Assembly: GCA_944989445.1 (NCBI GenBank)
Contig: CALYLW010000135.1
Coordinates: forward strand, 738,217 to 802,216
DNA length: 64,000 bases
Source of the DNA: Ampullaceana balthica
Taxonomy: Eukaryota; Mollusca; Gastropoda; Lymnaeidae
Reading direction: 5' to 3'
Position numbers and translations under genes: made by a program. This document shows, one piece after another, positions 33,053 to 47,400 of the stretch (its first letter is position 1; each line of letters begins with the position of its first letter). Below the pieces are notes generated by a model. That model searched no databases. It saw only the letters and a list, made by a program, of their open reading frames with translations, and was not told the DNA's origin.

Positions 33053-33370
33053 GTTACACTGTTTTTGTATTCATTATATGTTCATATTCCTTCATTTTTT
33101 CCCCTATCTTGTGGAAATGTTTACCCAGAAATCTCTAAACATGAATTAAGGGTTTTAAAATGTAAGTGTTCATTGGATTCTATACATTCTATATAACTTA
33201 TCTTTATCTTATCAACAAGAGGATCTATGGTCTGAACAATATTAAAAGGTGATATACCTATACATTCTATATAACTTATCTTTATCTTATCAACAAGAGG
33301 ATCTAGGGTCTGAACAATATTAAAAGGTGATATACCTTTGAGTTAAATAATTTTCTTTTGTTGTTCTTAA
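33053..33370. repeat. MFSD2 3' flank with an 80-bp tandem duplication
   Basis: 33175-33335 contains a ~80-bp block (ATTCTATATAACTTATCTTT...GGTGATATACC) twice with one difference. The rest is presumably 3' UTR or downstream intron; no certain poly(A) site. Confidence 0.75.
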
Positions 33371-34154
33371 CCTTACCAAGGCGAGTTACCGAATATTAGG
33401 TAATTAATTTAATTACTATATAACGAGTTACCGAATTCTAGGTTTTTGGGATATCACTTGAAGAAGCACTAAACATAGCAGCCTATCGTCGTTAAATTTA
33501 GCATTTGTTGCATGATTAGTGTTTACAAATGGTTTCTTCTTTGAATAAAGCAGTTAGTTAGTGATTACGTTGATTTTGTTGAAAATAACAATGAAAAGAT
33601 CGGCGAATGAACCGAGCACTTCCACAGGAAAAAGAGGAAGGCCTACACATTTTACACTGCAGCAGGTAATGGAAGCTTTAGACGATTCAGAAGGTGATGA
33701 AGCAGTTTTGCTTCATCAATATGATTATTCTAGTTCTAGATCGTGATCTCGATAGTGATAGGTCAAGTGATGATGATGACGATAGATCCAGAGCTAGACC
33801 AACTGTTATGGAAAGGGGGCGTGTCCATCAAACAGCTAAGCAGCTTAAAGGGCCCATTGGTGCAAAGTTGTACAGCATCCATTTTTTAAACAAATATTTT
33901 AATAAATTTGATGTGCGGTAACTATAAACTGCTGCGCGGCGTTAGATATATTCGTTGCCGCGCAGCCGCTCAGCTAAATTGAACATTGGATGGAAGCTAG
34001 ACCTATTTCCTGCTATATCTAAAAGTTTGAGCTCATTCTGACCACTGGTTTGCATGATACTAGCAATTTCCTAACCCATGTACATTTTCTTTATTTTTGC
34101 TGGGGAGGCCAGGTATAGGGGCAAATTAGCTTGGGGAGCTCGGAGTTGGTAGGG
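33371..34154 (+). mobile_element. Miniature piggyBac-like element
   Basis: Flanked by TTAA on both sides (33367-33370, 34155-34158) with TIRs CCTTACCAA / TTGGTAGGG. 784 bp. It retains a start of a transposase-like frame (33591-33746) and is internally deleted. TTAA target plus short C-rich TIRs are diagnostic of piggyBac (or Kolobok); the acidic N-terminal protein favours piggyBac. Confidence 0.8.
33591..33921 (+). pseudogene. piggyBac-type transposase N-terminal remnant
   Basis: ATG at 33591 reads MKRSANEPSTSTGKRGRPTH then FTLQQVMEALDDSEGDEAVL; after a frame change DSDRSSDDDDDRSRARPTV. A basic AT-hook-like KRGRP followed by an acidic Asp/Ser tract is typical of PGBD-like transposase N-termini. 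The catalytic DDD domain is absent. Confidence 0.55.
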
Positions 34155-35806
34155 TTAAAGTCAAATTTAAATCTTCTGAATGCATATTTTAATATTGATA
34201 TTTAGACTTATCAGAATTATCAATAATTATATCAAGAACAGAAAATCTTAATCTCAGTATATTTATTTTCAAAAGACTGACAATTTTGTTACATATAAAT
34301 TACGTTTTAATAAATAACTTCTGAATATTTTTAAACATAATATTTAAATTAACCAGGCATATATATTATGTATCATTTGCATCACTTTACATGATTTTGA
34401 AATGATTTTTTACAAGTTTAAGTGTCCTCATAATTTAACCTAACATGGAAGCATATTTTAAGATCTGATGCCAGGTATCTTTGAAATAAGTCAATTTCAA
34501 CTTACTATGCTATTCTTTTCTTGTTATGTTAGATAACTATTTTATGATATACAAGTAGTATGTCTTAAGAATTTATATATAATTTAAATAGTTATGTAAG
34601 TACATACTTTATGTTTATAATACTGATGAAGGCATTAACTGAAACGTTTAATGACGTATTAGTTTAATAATAAAGCTCAAATTTATTATTTTCATTACAC
34701 AATTTGTTTGCGTATTCTGTATTTTATTTAAAAGCTTCATCTCAGTCCTATTCTATACGATATATTGATATTCCACAGAATAGACAGTGCACCCCAATTT
34801 CTAGACACAAGTAAAAGTTATGAGAGCATGCGACCGCATTCAGATACAGAGATGTAAAAAATGTACTATATTCAGGCAGCTCCTGTATGTGCCTTTAAAT
34901 TTCTATTTATGCTCACATTTATTCACGAGGATGTTCTGTTTCCTGGGGAGATTATGTTTTGTCTTTCAAATGGCAGTATTCTCAGAATACATGACATAAG
35001 TATCTTAAAATTATTCTTATTTTCTTTAAAATGTGTTCTTTTATGAATCATGTCTTTAATTAAATGGTCTATTTTACAAATATTTACATTATTTTACCCA
35101 GTATGTCACAAAATATTTTTGCAACACTTGTCATTTATCAATCAAGATAAAAATTATTTTTCTGCTTATGCACAAAGTAAAACTCAGGGTAAGATGAGCA
35201 AGTGAAAAATATTTTAGAAACCATAACTCAATGTGCTAAAATTTAAAATTCAGTTCAAAATAAAATGGACATAAAGAAAGCAATTACTTTTATGATAAAT
35301 ACACAATGAGGATCTTTAGAACTTAGAACTTTTAATACACAAATAAAGATGTTGTTTTGATTTTTTTATTTTTTTTTATACTTCTCCATTGCAATGTTAT
35401 AATCACTTGGCTATATACTTAGGGATAGTTTTAAAAATGATTTTTGTGATGAAATAAAAAAAAATTAGTTGGCATTAATTTTAATTATTCACTTTGTTAT
35501 TGTAGATTAAAAAGTATGATTAAATTTTGATAAATTTACACAAAAAATTTATTTTCAGATACCTTAAAATTATTTTACATTGCTGATCAATTTATCAAAA
35601 GCTCAAAATTATTTAATGAAAGCATATATTACGAATGGTATTATAAAAATGTTCAGTAATATAAGAAAATTGTACAATTTCTAAAGAGAAAAACTACTTT
35701 ATCTCATTATTTATTTGTAATAATGCATTTTAAAAATATTTCACCTATTTTGAATGGGTTGTCTGTGGTATACCTTTAACAAAGACTTGTTTAATATTCT
35801 GAACTA
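34155..35806. other. Intergenic AT-rich sequence
   Basis: No gene is recognised. 34630-34765 carries a dispersed-repeat segment shared with 17750-17835. The open frame at 34861-35046 lacks support. Confidence 0.5.
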
Positions 35807-36029
35807 CCGTATATACTCAAGTATAAGTCGAGGCATTTTTTCAACATTTTAAGGCCAAAATAAGGGAGTCAACTTATACATGTGCAACTCATTTTATAAA
35901 AGCCATACGTTAACTATTGAGATAGTTGAAAAAATGTAAAATTCCACTGTTCAAGTGACAGATGAGAGGGTCGACTTATACTCAAGATAGACTTATACTC
36001 AAGATAGACTTATACTCCAGTATATACGG
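35807..36029. mobile_element. 223-bp MITE of the CCGTATATACTC family
   Basis: Ends CCGTATATACTCAAGTATAA and CTCCAGTATATACGG, flanked by TA (35805-35806, 36030-36031). Near the right end the block ACTTATACTCAAGATAG is present in two to three tandem copies, a small version of the terminal amplification seen at 32019-32565. Confidence 0.88.
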
Positions 36030-37415
36030 TATTTAAAAGTGTTATATTATGCTTAGAAATGTTTCATTTTAATACTTCATGTAAGGTGCCTTATTTTATA
36101 GTTTCTTTTATTGTAGTGTAAAATGCATTATACCTTCCAAAATTATGATGAAATCAACAACAGAACGTATATTGAATATTGTGATCCACCTAATATCATA
36201 TATTGTACATAATGAATAAAATATTTCACCACGAATCCCATGTTTGAATTCTGAATGCCATATTTCAATACTGAGTACAATATTTAAATATTTCAAACGC
36301 ATGCCATCTATTAACTCTTAATGCCATATTTCAATACTGAGTACAATATTTAAATATTTCAAACACATGCCATCTATTAACTCTTAATGCCATATTTCAA
36401 TACTGAGTACAATATTTAAATATTTCAAACGCATGCCATCTATTAACTCTTAATGCCATATTTCATTCATTATGTCAAACAAATTTCAAAAATGAATATT
36501 ATTTTTCAATACTTAAAACCTTATTTCAATACTATCACATTATGAAAATTTGACTAACCATGACAGAGTCAGGATGTTGCACTAGAGATAATAAAATAAG
36601 TTGTTAATTTGGAGCCAACTTTTAAGTTTACATTAAGCTTGTACCTCAAACAAAAATAACTTACCTTTTGATTATAGGATGCAGAATGTATTTTAAAGAT
36701 GTTGCATTGGCGCCAGATATGTATTTTAAGCAGCAAAAAATGCAGTGAGGCATGATCGATGTCATTATTATTTGGTGTGTCATCCAAAATTTTAGTTTTT
36801 ATTTTTATTTGAATGGATTTAAAATTTAAATTTAAAAAATTCATTCAAATATTTTTAAACGTTAAATTTTATCTATTACAACGATGGTGAAAATGATTTG
36901 AGCCTTAAATTTATGCAAACAAATGTTATATTTGTATACAATTTATTTATAAATTTTAAGCGATGAGTTAATCATTTTTACTCTATACATTTTTATAATT
37001 TCAAACAAATTTTATTAATGTGTGATTTCTGACTTCCAAATTTTTATTGAAAAATATGAAGAAATGACAATATTCTCTAAACTGGTTCAAATCTATTACA
37101 CTGATGCGATACCTGTGCTTTGAATATAACAAGATGTTGACTTTTTAAAGCTTTGTGTTATATTTGGCTTATTTTATATGATGGTTTACAGTTTCGCAAT
37201 CTTTGCCATATATTTTAATTTTCACATGGCTTTATGGCAATACATGTATTTTAATTGTTTTCATGAATACAGTCCCAAAATAATATTTTGATTTTCATTA
37301 TTTGCTGAGGAAATTATTGTTAATAAAATGATCATTATTAGAATTATAGATGGAGAAAATAACATTACAATACTCAAATTCTTTTTGCTCAGTTTGCATC
37401 TATTTTTGTTTGACT
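36030..37415. repeat. AT-rich sequence with a 66-bp tandem repeat
   Basis: 36250-36465 holds about three copies of a 66-bp unit (TTAATGCCATATTTCAATAC...CATGCCATCTATTAACTC). Elsewhere nothing is recognised; minus frames at 36108-36302 and 36569-36844 are not convincing. Confidence 0.75.
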
Positions 37416-37733
37416 GTGTAATGTTGAGCCAGACAAATGTGACAGAAGGGAGGTAATGTTGAGCCAGACAAATGTGACAGAAGGGAGGTAATGTTGAGCC
37501 AGACAAATGTGACAGAAGGGAGGTAATGTTGAGCCAGACAAATGTGACAGAAGGGAGGTAATGTTGAGCCAGACAAATGTGACAGAAGGGAGGTAATGTT
37601 GAGCCAGACAAATGTGAGAGAAGGGAGGTAATGTTGAGCCAGACAAATGTGACAGAAGGGAGGTAATGTTGAGCCAGACAAATGTGACAGAAGGGAGGTA
37701 ATGTTGAGCCAGACAAATGTGACAGAAGAGAGT
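37416..37733. repeat. 35-bp minisatellite, about 9 copies
   Basis: Unit TAATGTTGAGCCAGACAAAT + GTGACAGAAGGGAGG. All three minus frames read open because the unit lacks stops; not genes. Unrelated in sequence to the 35-bp array at 8067. Confidence 0.96.
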
Positions 37734-38465
37734 GAATCAGACGAATGAAACATGAGATTAAATTTGATGTTTTATTTCCTATTAAAATCATAAATGCTTT
37801 ATGTATCTAAAATCTAACCAGCAAGATATTTATGCCAACATTATACTCAACTTTTTTTAAATAGGTTATTTTAAAACAGAGCAAGAAATGTAAGCCAACT
37901 GTTACAATGACTGGCTAAATAATGTTAGAATTAATGATACATGCATTTTATCTTGCTGCATGTACTCAGTAATTATTCTACTTTATTTTTTAAAAGAGAC
38001 CCACCCAGAACAATCAGGCTTCGCCATTGTATATTATATAACTATATGCTAAATTTGATGACAACCCATTAACTGTCATGACTAAAATAAAAATAAAAAT
38101 ATTGGTCTGAAATGAAAAGTTTGTGTCACTAATTTCATGTTGAAATTTCCTAATATATTCACATTATAATCACTTTGTATGTTGCATGTATGAATATGTT
38201 TGATGTTTAAGTTTGTAAATGTGAAAATGTCAGTGTCAGAATATATGTATAAATATTTGTGTCCTGTCATGTGGAAGATGTTACCCATTAGTTTTGTACC
38301 AGGCTAAGTGTAAGTGTTTGTTCTAATATGTTAATTCTGACTTGTTCCTTTGTTGCAACAGTAACATGTCAACAGTAACACATCAACAGTAACACATCAA
38401 CAGTAACACATCGAAAGTAACACGTCAAATATGTTGTTGGATGAGTGCATACATTCCAATGTAAT
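37734..38465. repeat. Spacer with a short 14-bp tandem repeat
   Basis: 38358-38427 has five copies of CAGTAACACATCAA with changes. The remaining sequence is unremarkable and AT-rich. Confidence 0.7.
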
Positions 38466-41400
38466 ATTTGTGCTGTTGTCATTGGTGTATACTGTATGTT
38501 GTCATTGGTGTATACTGTATGTTGTCATTGATGCATACTGTAGGTTATCATTGGTGCATACTGTATGTTGTCATTGGTGCATACTGAATGTTGTCATTCA
38601 TGTATACTGTATGTTGTCATTGGTGTATACTGTATGTTGTCATTGGCGTATACTGTATGTTGTCATTGGCGTATACTGTATGTTGTCATTGGTGTATACT
38701 GTATGTTGTCATTGGTGTATACTGTATGTTGTCATTGGTGTATTATGTATGTTGTCATTGGCGTATTATGTATGTTGTCATTGGTGTATACTGTATGTTG
38801 TCATTGGCGTATTCTGTATGTTGTCATTGGCGTATACTGTATGTTGTCATTGGCGTATACTGTATGTTGTCATTGGCGTATTATGTATGTTGTCATTGGT
38901 GTATACTGTATGTTGTCATTGGTGTATACTGTATGTTGTCATTGGTGTATACTGTATGTTGTCACTGGTGTATACTGTATGTTGTCACTGGTGTATACTG
39001 TATGTTGTCATTGGTGTATACTGTATGTTGTCACTGGAGTATAATGTACGTTGTCACTGGTGTATACTTTATGTTGTCACTGGTGTATAATGTATGTTGT
39101 CACTGGTGTATATTGTATGTTGTCATTTGTGTATAATGTATGTTGTCACTGGTGTATACTGTATGTTGTCACTGGTGTATACTGTATGTTGTCATTGGTG
39201 TATTCTGTATGTTGTCATTGGCGTATACTGTATGTTGTCATTGGCGTATACTGTATGTTGTCATTGGCGTATTATGTATGTTGTCATTGGTGTATTCTGT
39301 ATGTTGTCATTGGTGTATTCTGTATGTTGTCATTGGCGTATACTGTATGTTGTCATTGGCGTATTATGTATGTTGTAAATGGTGTATTCTGTATGTTGTC
39401 ATTGGCGTATACTGAATGTTGTCATTGGTGTATACTGTATGTTGTTATTGGTGTATACTGTATGTTGTCACTGGTGTATACCGTATGTTGTCATTGGTGC
39501 ATACTGTATGTTGTAATTGGTGTATACTGTATGTTGTCATTGGTGTATACTGTATGTTGTCATTGGTGTATACCGTATGTTGTCATTGGTGCATACTGTA
39601 TGTTGTCATTGGTGTATACTGTATGTTGTCATTGGTGTATACTGTATGTTGCCATAGGTGTATACTGTATGTTGTCATTGGTGTATAGTGTATGTTGTCA
39701 TTGGTGTATACTGTATGTTGTCATTGATGTATACTGTTTGTTGTCATTGGTGAATCCTGTATTTTGTCATTGATGCATAATGTAGGTTATCATTGGTGCA
39801 TACTGTATGTTGTCATTGGTGCACACTGAATGTTGTCATTGGTCTATACTGTATGTTGTCATTGGTCTATACTGTATGTTGTCATTGGTGTATACTGTAT
39901 GTTGTCATTGGTGTATACTGTATGTTGCCATTGGTTTATACTGTATGTTGTCATTGGTGTATTCTGTATGTTGTCATTGGTGTATTCTGTATGTTGTCAT
40001 TGGCGTATACTGTATGTTGTCATTGGTGTATAATGTATGTTGTCATTGTTGTTTACTGTATGTTGTCATTGGCGTATTATGTATGTTGTCATTGGCGTAT
40101 TATGTATGTTGTCATTGGTGTATACTGTATGTTGTCATTGGTGTATACTGTATGTTGTCATGGGCGTATACTGTATGTTGTCATTGGCGTATACTGTATG
40201 TTGTCATGGGCGTATACTGTATGTTGTCATTGGCGTATACTGTATGTTGTCATGGGCGTATGCTGTATGTTTTCACTGGTGTATACTGTATGTTGTCATG
40301 GGCGTATTCTGTATGTTGTCATTGGCGTATACTGTATGTTGTCATTGGCGTATACTGTATGTTGTCATTGGCGTATTATGTATGTTGTCATTGGTGTATA
40401 CTGTATGTTGTCATTGGCGTATTCTGTATGTTGTCATTGGCGTATACTGTATGTTGTCATTGGCGTATTATGTATGTTGTCATTGGTGTATACTGTATGT
40501 TGTTATTGGTGTATACTGTATGTTGTCATTGGTGTATACTGTATGTTGTCATTGGTGTATACTGTATGTTGTTATTGGTGTATACTGTATGTTGTCATTG
40601 GTGTATACTGTATGTTGTTATTGGTGTATACTGTATGTTGTCATTGGTGTATACTGTATGTTGTCATTGGTGTATACTGTATGTTGTCATTGGTGTATAC
40701 TGTATGTTTTCATTGGTGTATACTGTATGTTGTCATTGGTGTATACTGTATGTTGTCATTGGTGTATACTGTATGTTGTCATTGGCGTATTATGTATGTT
40801 GTCATTGGTGTATACTGTATGTTGTCATTGGTGTATACTGTATGTTGTCATTGGTGTATACTGTATGTTGTCATTGGCGTATTATGTATGTTGTCATTGG
40901 TGTATACTGTATGTTGTCATTGGTGTATACTGTATGTTGTCATTGGCGTATACTGTATGTTGTCATTGGTGTATACTGTATGTTGTCATTGGTGTATGTT
41001 GTCATTGGTGTATACTGTATGTTGTCACTGGTGTATACTGTATGTTGTCACTGGTGTATACTGTATGTTGTCACTGGTGTATACTGTATGTTGTCATTGG
41101 TGTATACTGTATGTTGTCACTGGAGTATACTGTATGTTGTCACTGGTGTATAATGTACGTTGTCACTGGTGTATACTGTATGGTGTCATTGGTGTATACT
41201 GTATGTTGTCACTGGTGTATAATGTATGTTGTCACTGGTGTTTACTGTATGTTGTAATTGGTGTATACTGTATGTTGTCACTGGTGTATACTGTATGTTG
41301 TCACTGGTGTATACTGTATGTTGTGACTGGTGTATACAGTATGTTGTCATTGGTGTATACTGTATGTTGTGACTGGTGTATACAGTATGTTGTCATTGGT

Positions 41401-44400
41401 GTATACTGTATGTTGTCACTGGTGTATACAGTATGTTGTCACTGGTGTATAATGTATGTTGTCTTTGGTGTATTCTGTATGTTGTCATTTTTTATACTGT
41501 ATGTTGTCACTGGTGTATACTGTATGTTGTCATTGGTGTATACTGTATGTTGTCACTGGTGTATACTGTATGTTGTCACTGGTGTATACTGTATGTTGTC
41601 ACTGGTGTATACTGTATGTTGTCACTGGTGTATACTGTATGTTGTCACTGGTGTATACTGTATGTTGTCACTGGTGTATACTGTATGTTGTCACTGGTGT
41701 ATATTGTATGTTGTCACTGGTGTATACTGTAAGTTGTCACTGGTGTATACTGTATGTTGTCACTGGTGTATACTGTATGTTGTCACTGGTGTATACTGTA
41801 TGTTGTCATTGGTGTATACTGTATGTTGTCACTGGTGTATACTTTATGTTGTCACTGGTGTATAATGTATGTTGTCACTGGTGTATATTGTATGTTGTCA
41901 TTTGTGTATAATGTATGTTGTCACTGGTGTATACTGTATGTTGTCATTGGCGTATTATGTATGTTGTCATTGGCGTATTATGTATGTTGTCATTGGTGTA
42001 TACTGTATGTTGTCATTGGTGTATACTGTATGTTGTCATGGGCGTATACTGTATGTTGTCATTGGCGTATACTGTATGTTGTCATGGGCGTATACTGTAT
42101 GTTGTCATTGGCGTATACTGTATGTTGTCATGGGCGTATGCTGTATGTTTTCACTGGTGTATACTGTATGTTGTCATGGGCGTATTCTGTATGTTGTCAT
42201 TGGCGTATACTGTATGTTGTCATTGGCGTATACTGTATGTTGTCATTGGCGTATTATGTATGTTGTCATTGGTGTATACTGTATGTTGTCATTGGTGTAT
42301 ACTGTATGTTGTCATTGGTGTATACTGTATGTTGTCACTGGTGTATACTGTATGTTGTCACTGGTGTATACTGTATGTTGTCATTGGTGTATACTGTATG
42401 TTGTCACTGGAGTATAATGTACGTTGTCACTGGTGTATACTTTATGTTGTCACTGGTGTATAATGTATGTTGTCACTGGTGTATATTGTATGTTGTCATT
42501 TGTGTATAATGTATGTTGTCACTGGTGTATACTGTATGTTGTCACTGGTGTATACTGTATGTTGTCATTGGTGTATTCTGTATGTTGTCATTGGCGTATA
42601 CTGTATGTTGTCATTGGCGTATACTGTATGTTGTCATTGGCGTATTATGTATGTTGTCATTGGTGTATTCTGTATGTTGTCATTGGTGTATTCTGTATGT
42701 TGTCATTGGCGTATACTGTATGTTGTCATTGGCGTATTATGTATGTTGTAAATGGTGTATTCTGTATGTTGTCATTGGCGTATACTGAATGTTGTCATTG
42801 GTGTATACTGTATGTTGTTATTGGTGTATACTGTATGTTGTCACTGGTGTATACCGTATGTTGTCATTGGTGCATACTGTATGTTGTAATTGGTGTATAC
42901 TGTATGTTGTCATTGGTGTATACTGTATGTTGTCATTGGTGTATACCGTATGTTGTCATTGGTGCATACTGTATGTTGTCATTGGTGTATACTGTATGTT
43001 GTCATTGGTGTATACTGTATGTTGCCATAGGTGTATACTGTATGTTGTCATTGGTGTATAGTGTATGTTGTCATTGGTGTATACTGTATGTTGTCATTGA
43101 TGTATACTGTTTGTTGTCATTGGTGAATCCTGTATTTTGTCATTGATGCATAATGTAGGTTATCATTGGTGCATACTGTATGTTGTCATTGGTGCACACT
43201 GAATGTTGTCATTGGTCTATACTGTATGTTGTCATTGGTCTATACTGTATGTTGTCATTGGTGTATACTGTATGTTGTCATTGGTGTATACTGTATGTTG
43301 CCATTGGTTTATACTGTATGTTGTCATTGGTGTATTCTGTATGTTGTCATTGGTGTATTCTGTATGTTGTCATTGGCGTATACTGTATGTTGTCATTGGT
43401 GTATAATGTATGTTGTCATTGTTGTTTACTGTATGTTGTCATTGGCGTATTATGTATGTTGTCATTGGCGTATTATGTATGTTGTCATTGGTGTATACTG
43501 TATGTTGTCATTGGTGTATACTGTATGTTGTCATGGGCGTATACTGTATGTTGTCATTGGCGTATACTGTATGTTGTCATGGGCGTATACTGTATGTTGT
43601 CATTGGCGTATACTGTATGTTGTCATGGGCGTATGCTGTATGTTTTCACTGGTGTATACTGTATGTTGTCATGGGCGTATTCTGTATGTTGTCATTGGCG
43701 TATACTGTATGTTGTCATTGGCGTATACTGTATGTTGTCATTGGCGTATTATGTATGTTGTCATTGGTGTATACTGTATGTTGTCATTGGCGTATTCTGT
43801 ATGTTGTCATTGGCGTATACTGTATGTTGTCATTGGCGTATTATGTATGTTGTCATTGGTGTATACTGTATGTTGTTATTGGTGTATACTGTATGTTGTC
43901 ATTGGTGTATACTGTATGTTGTCATTGGTGTATACTGTATGTTGTTATTGGTGTATACTGTATGTTGTCATTGGTGTATACTGTATGTTGTTATTGGTGT
44001 ATACTGTATGTTGTCATTGGTGTATACTGTATGTTGTCATTGGTGTATACTGTATGTTGTAATTGGTGTATACTGTTTGTTTTCATTGGTGTATACTGTA
44101 TGTTGTCATTGGTGTATACTGTATGTTGTCATTGGTGTATACTGTATGTTGTCATTGGCGTATTATGTATGTTGTCATTGGTGTATACTGTATGTTGTCA
44201 TTGGTGTATACTGTATGTTGTCATTGGTGTATACTGTATGTTGTCATTGGCGTATTATGTATGTTGTCATTGGTGTATACTGTATGTTGTCATTGGTGTA
44301 TACTGTATGTTGTCATTGGCGTATACTGTATGTTGTCATTGGTGTATACTGTATGTTGTCATTGGTGTATGTTGTCATTGGTGTATACTGTATGTTGTCA

Positions 44401-47400
44401 CTGGTGTATACTGTATGTTGTCACTGGTGTATACTGTATGTTGTCACTGGTGTATACTGTATGTTGTCATTGGTGTATACTGTATGTTGTCACTGGAGTA
44501 TACTGTATGTTGTCACTGGTGTATAATGTACGTTGTCACTGGTGTATACTGTATGGTGTCATTGGTGTATACTGTATGTTGTCACTGGTGTATAATGTAT
44601 GTTGTCACTGGTGTTTACTGTATGTTGTAATTGGTGTATACTGTATGTTGTCACTGGTGTATACTGTATGTTGTCACTGGTGTATACTGTATGTTGTGAC
44701 TGGTGTATACAGTATGTTGTCATTGGTGTATACTGTATGTTGTGACTGGTGTATACAGTATGTTGTCATTGGTGTATACTGTATGTTGTCACTGGTGTAT
44801 ACAGTATGTTGTCACTGGTGTATAATGTATGTTGTCTTTGGTGTATTCTGTATGTTGTCATTTTTTATACTGTATGTTGTCACTGGTGTATACTGTATGT
44901 TGTCATTGGTGTATACTGTATGTTGTCACTGGTGTATACTGTATGTTGTCACTGGTGTATACTGTATGTTGTCACTGGTGTATACTGTATGTTGTCACTG
45001 GTGTATACTGTATGTTGTCACTGGTGTATACTGTATGTTGTCACTGGTGTATACTGTATGTTGTCACTGGTGTATATTGTATGTTGTCACTGGTGTATAC
45101 TGTAAGTTGTCACTGGTGTATACTGTATGTTGTCACTGGTGTATACTGTATGTTGTCACTGGTGTATACTGTATGTTGTCATTGGTGTATACTGTATGTT
45201 GTCACTGGTGTATACTTTATGTTGTCACTGGTGTATAATGTATGTTGTCACTGGTGTATATTGTATGTTGTCATTTGTGTATAATGTATGTTGTCACTGG
45301 TGTATACTGTATGTTGTCATTGGCGTATTATGTATGTTGTCATTGGCGTATTATGTATGTTGTCATTGGTGTATACTGTATGTTGTCATTGGTGTATACT
45401 GTATGTTGTCATGGGCGTATACTGTATGTTGTCATTGGCGTATACTGTATGTTGTCATGGGCGTATACTGTATGTTGTCATTGGCGTATACTGTATGTTG
45501 TCATGGGCGTATGCTGTATGTTTTCACTGGTGTATACTGTATGTTGTCATGGGCGTATTCTGTATGTTGTCATTGGCGTATACTGTATGTTGTCATTGGC
45601 GTATACTGTATGTTGTCATTGGCGTATTATGTATGTTGTCATTGGTGTATACTGTATGTTGTCATTGGCGTATTCTGTATGTTGTCATTGGCGTATACTG
45701 TATGTTGTCATTGGCGTATTATGTATGTTGTCATTGGTGTATACTGTATGTTGTTATTGGTGTATACTGTATGTTGTCATTGGTGTATACTGTATGTTGT
45801 CATTGGTGTATACTGTATGTTGTTATTGGTGTATACTGTATGTTGTCATTGGTGTATACTGTATGTTGTTATTGGTGTATACTGTATGTTGTCATTGGTG
45901 TATACTGTATGTTGTCATTGGTGTATACTGTATGTTGTCATTGGTGTATACTGTATGTTTTCATTGGTGTATACTGTATGTTGTCATTGGTGTATACTGT
46001 ATGTTGTCATTGGTGTATACTGTATGTTGTCATTGGCGTATTATGTATGTTGTCATTGGTGTATACTGTATGTTGTCATTGGTGTATACTGTATGTTGTC
46101 ATTGGTGTATACTGTATGTTGTCATTGGCGTATTATGTATGTTGTCATTGGTGTATACTGTATGTTGTCATTGGTGTATACTGTATGTTGTCATTGGCGT
46201 ATACTGTATGTTGTCATTGGTGTATACTGTATGTTGTCATTGGTGTATGTTGTCATTGGTGTATACTGTATGTTGTCACTGGTGTATACTGTATGTTGTC
46301 ACTGGTGTATACTGTATGTTGTCACTGGTGTATACTGTATGTTGTCATTGGTGTATACTGTATGTTGTCACTGGAGTATACTGTATGTTGTCACTGGTGT
46401 ATAATGTACGTTGTCACTGGTGTATACTGTATGGTGTCATTGGTGTATACTGTATGTTGTCACTGGTGTATAATGTATGTTGTCACTGGTGTTTACTGTA
46501 TGTTGTAATTGGTGTATACTGTATGTTGTCACTGGTGTATACTGTATGTTGTCACTGGTGTATACTGTATGTTGTGACTGGTGTATACAGTATGTTGTCA
46601 TTGGTGTATACTGTATGTTGTGTTTTCTGTATACAGTATGTTGTCATTGGTGTATACTGTATGTTGTCACTGGTGTATACAGTATGTTGTCACTGGTGTA
46701 TAATGTATGTTGTCTTTGGTGTATACTGTATGTTGTCATTTTTTATACTGTATGTTGTCACTGGTGTATACTGTATGTTGTCATTGGTGTATACTGTATG
46801 TTGTCACTGGTGTATACTGTATGTTGTCACTGGTGTATACTGTATGTTGTCACTGGTGTATACTGTATGTTGTCACTGGTGTATACTGTATGTTGTCACT
46901 GGTGTATACTGTATGTTGTCACTGGTGTATACTGTATGTTGTCACTGGTGTATATTGTATGTTGTCACTGGTGTATACTGTAAGTTGTCACTGGTGTATA
47001 CTGTATGTTGTCACTGGTGTATACTGTATGTTGTCACTGGTGTATACTGTATGTTGTCATTGGTGTATACTGTATGTTGTCACTGGTGTATACTTTATGT
47101 TGTCACTGGTGTATAATGTATGTTGTCACTGGTGTATATTGTATGTTGTCATTTGTGTATAATGTATGTTGTCACTGGTGTATACTGTATGTTGTCACTG
47201 GTGTATACTGTATGTTGTCATTGGTGTGTTCTGTATGTTGTCATTGGCGTATACTGTATGTTGTCATTGGCGTATACTGTATGTTGTCATTGGCGTATTA
47301 TGTATGTTGTCATTGGTGTATTCTGTATGTTGTCATTGGTGTATTCTGTATGTTGTCATTGGCGTATACTGTATGTTGTCATTGGCGTATTATGTATGTT

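Noticed and set aside
37261..37791. Minus-strand frames of 85-176 codons with LSHLSGSTLPPF repeats
   Set aside because: 35-bp minisatellite open in all three minus frames.
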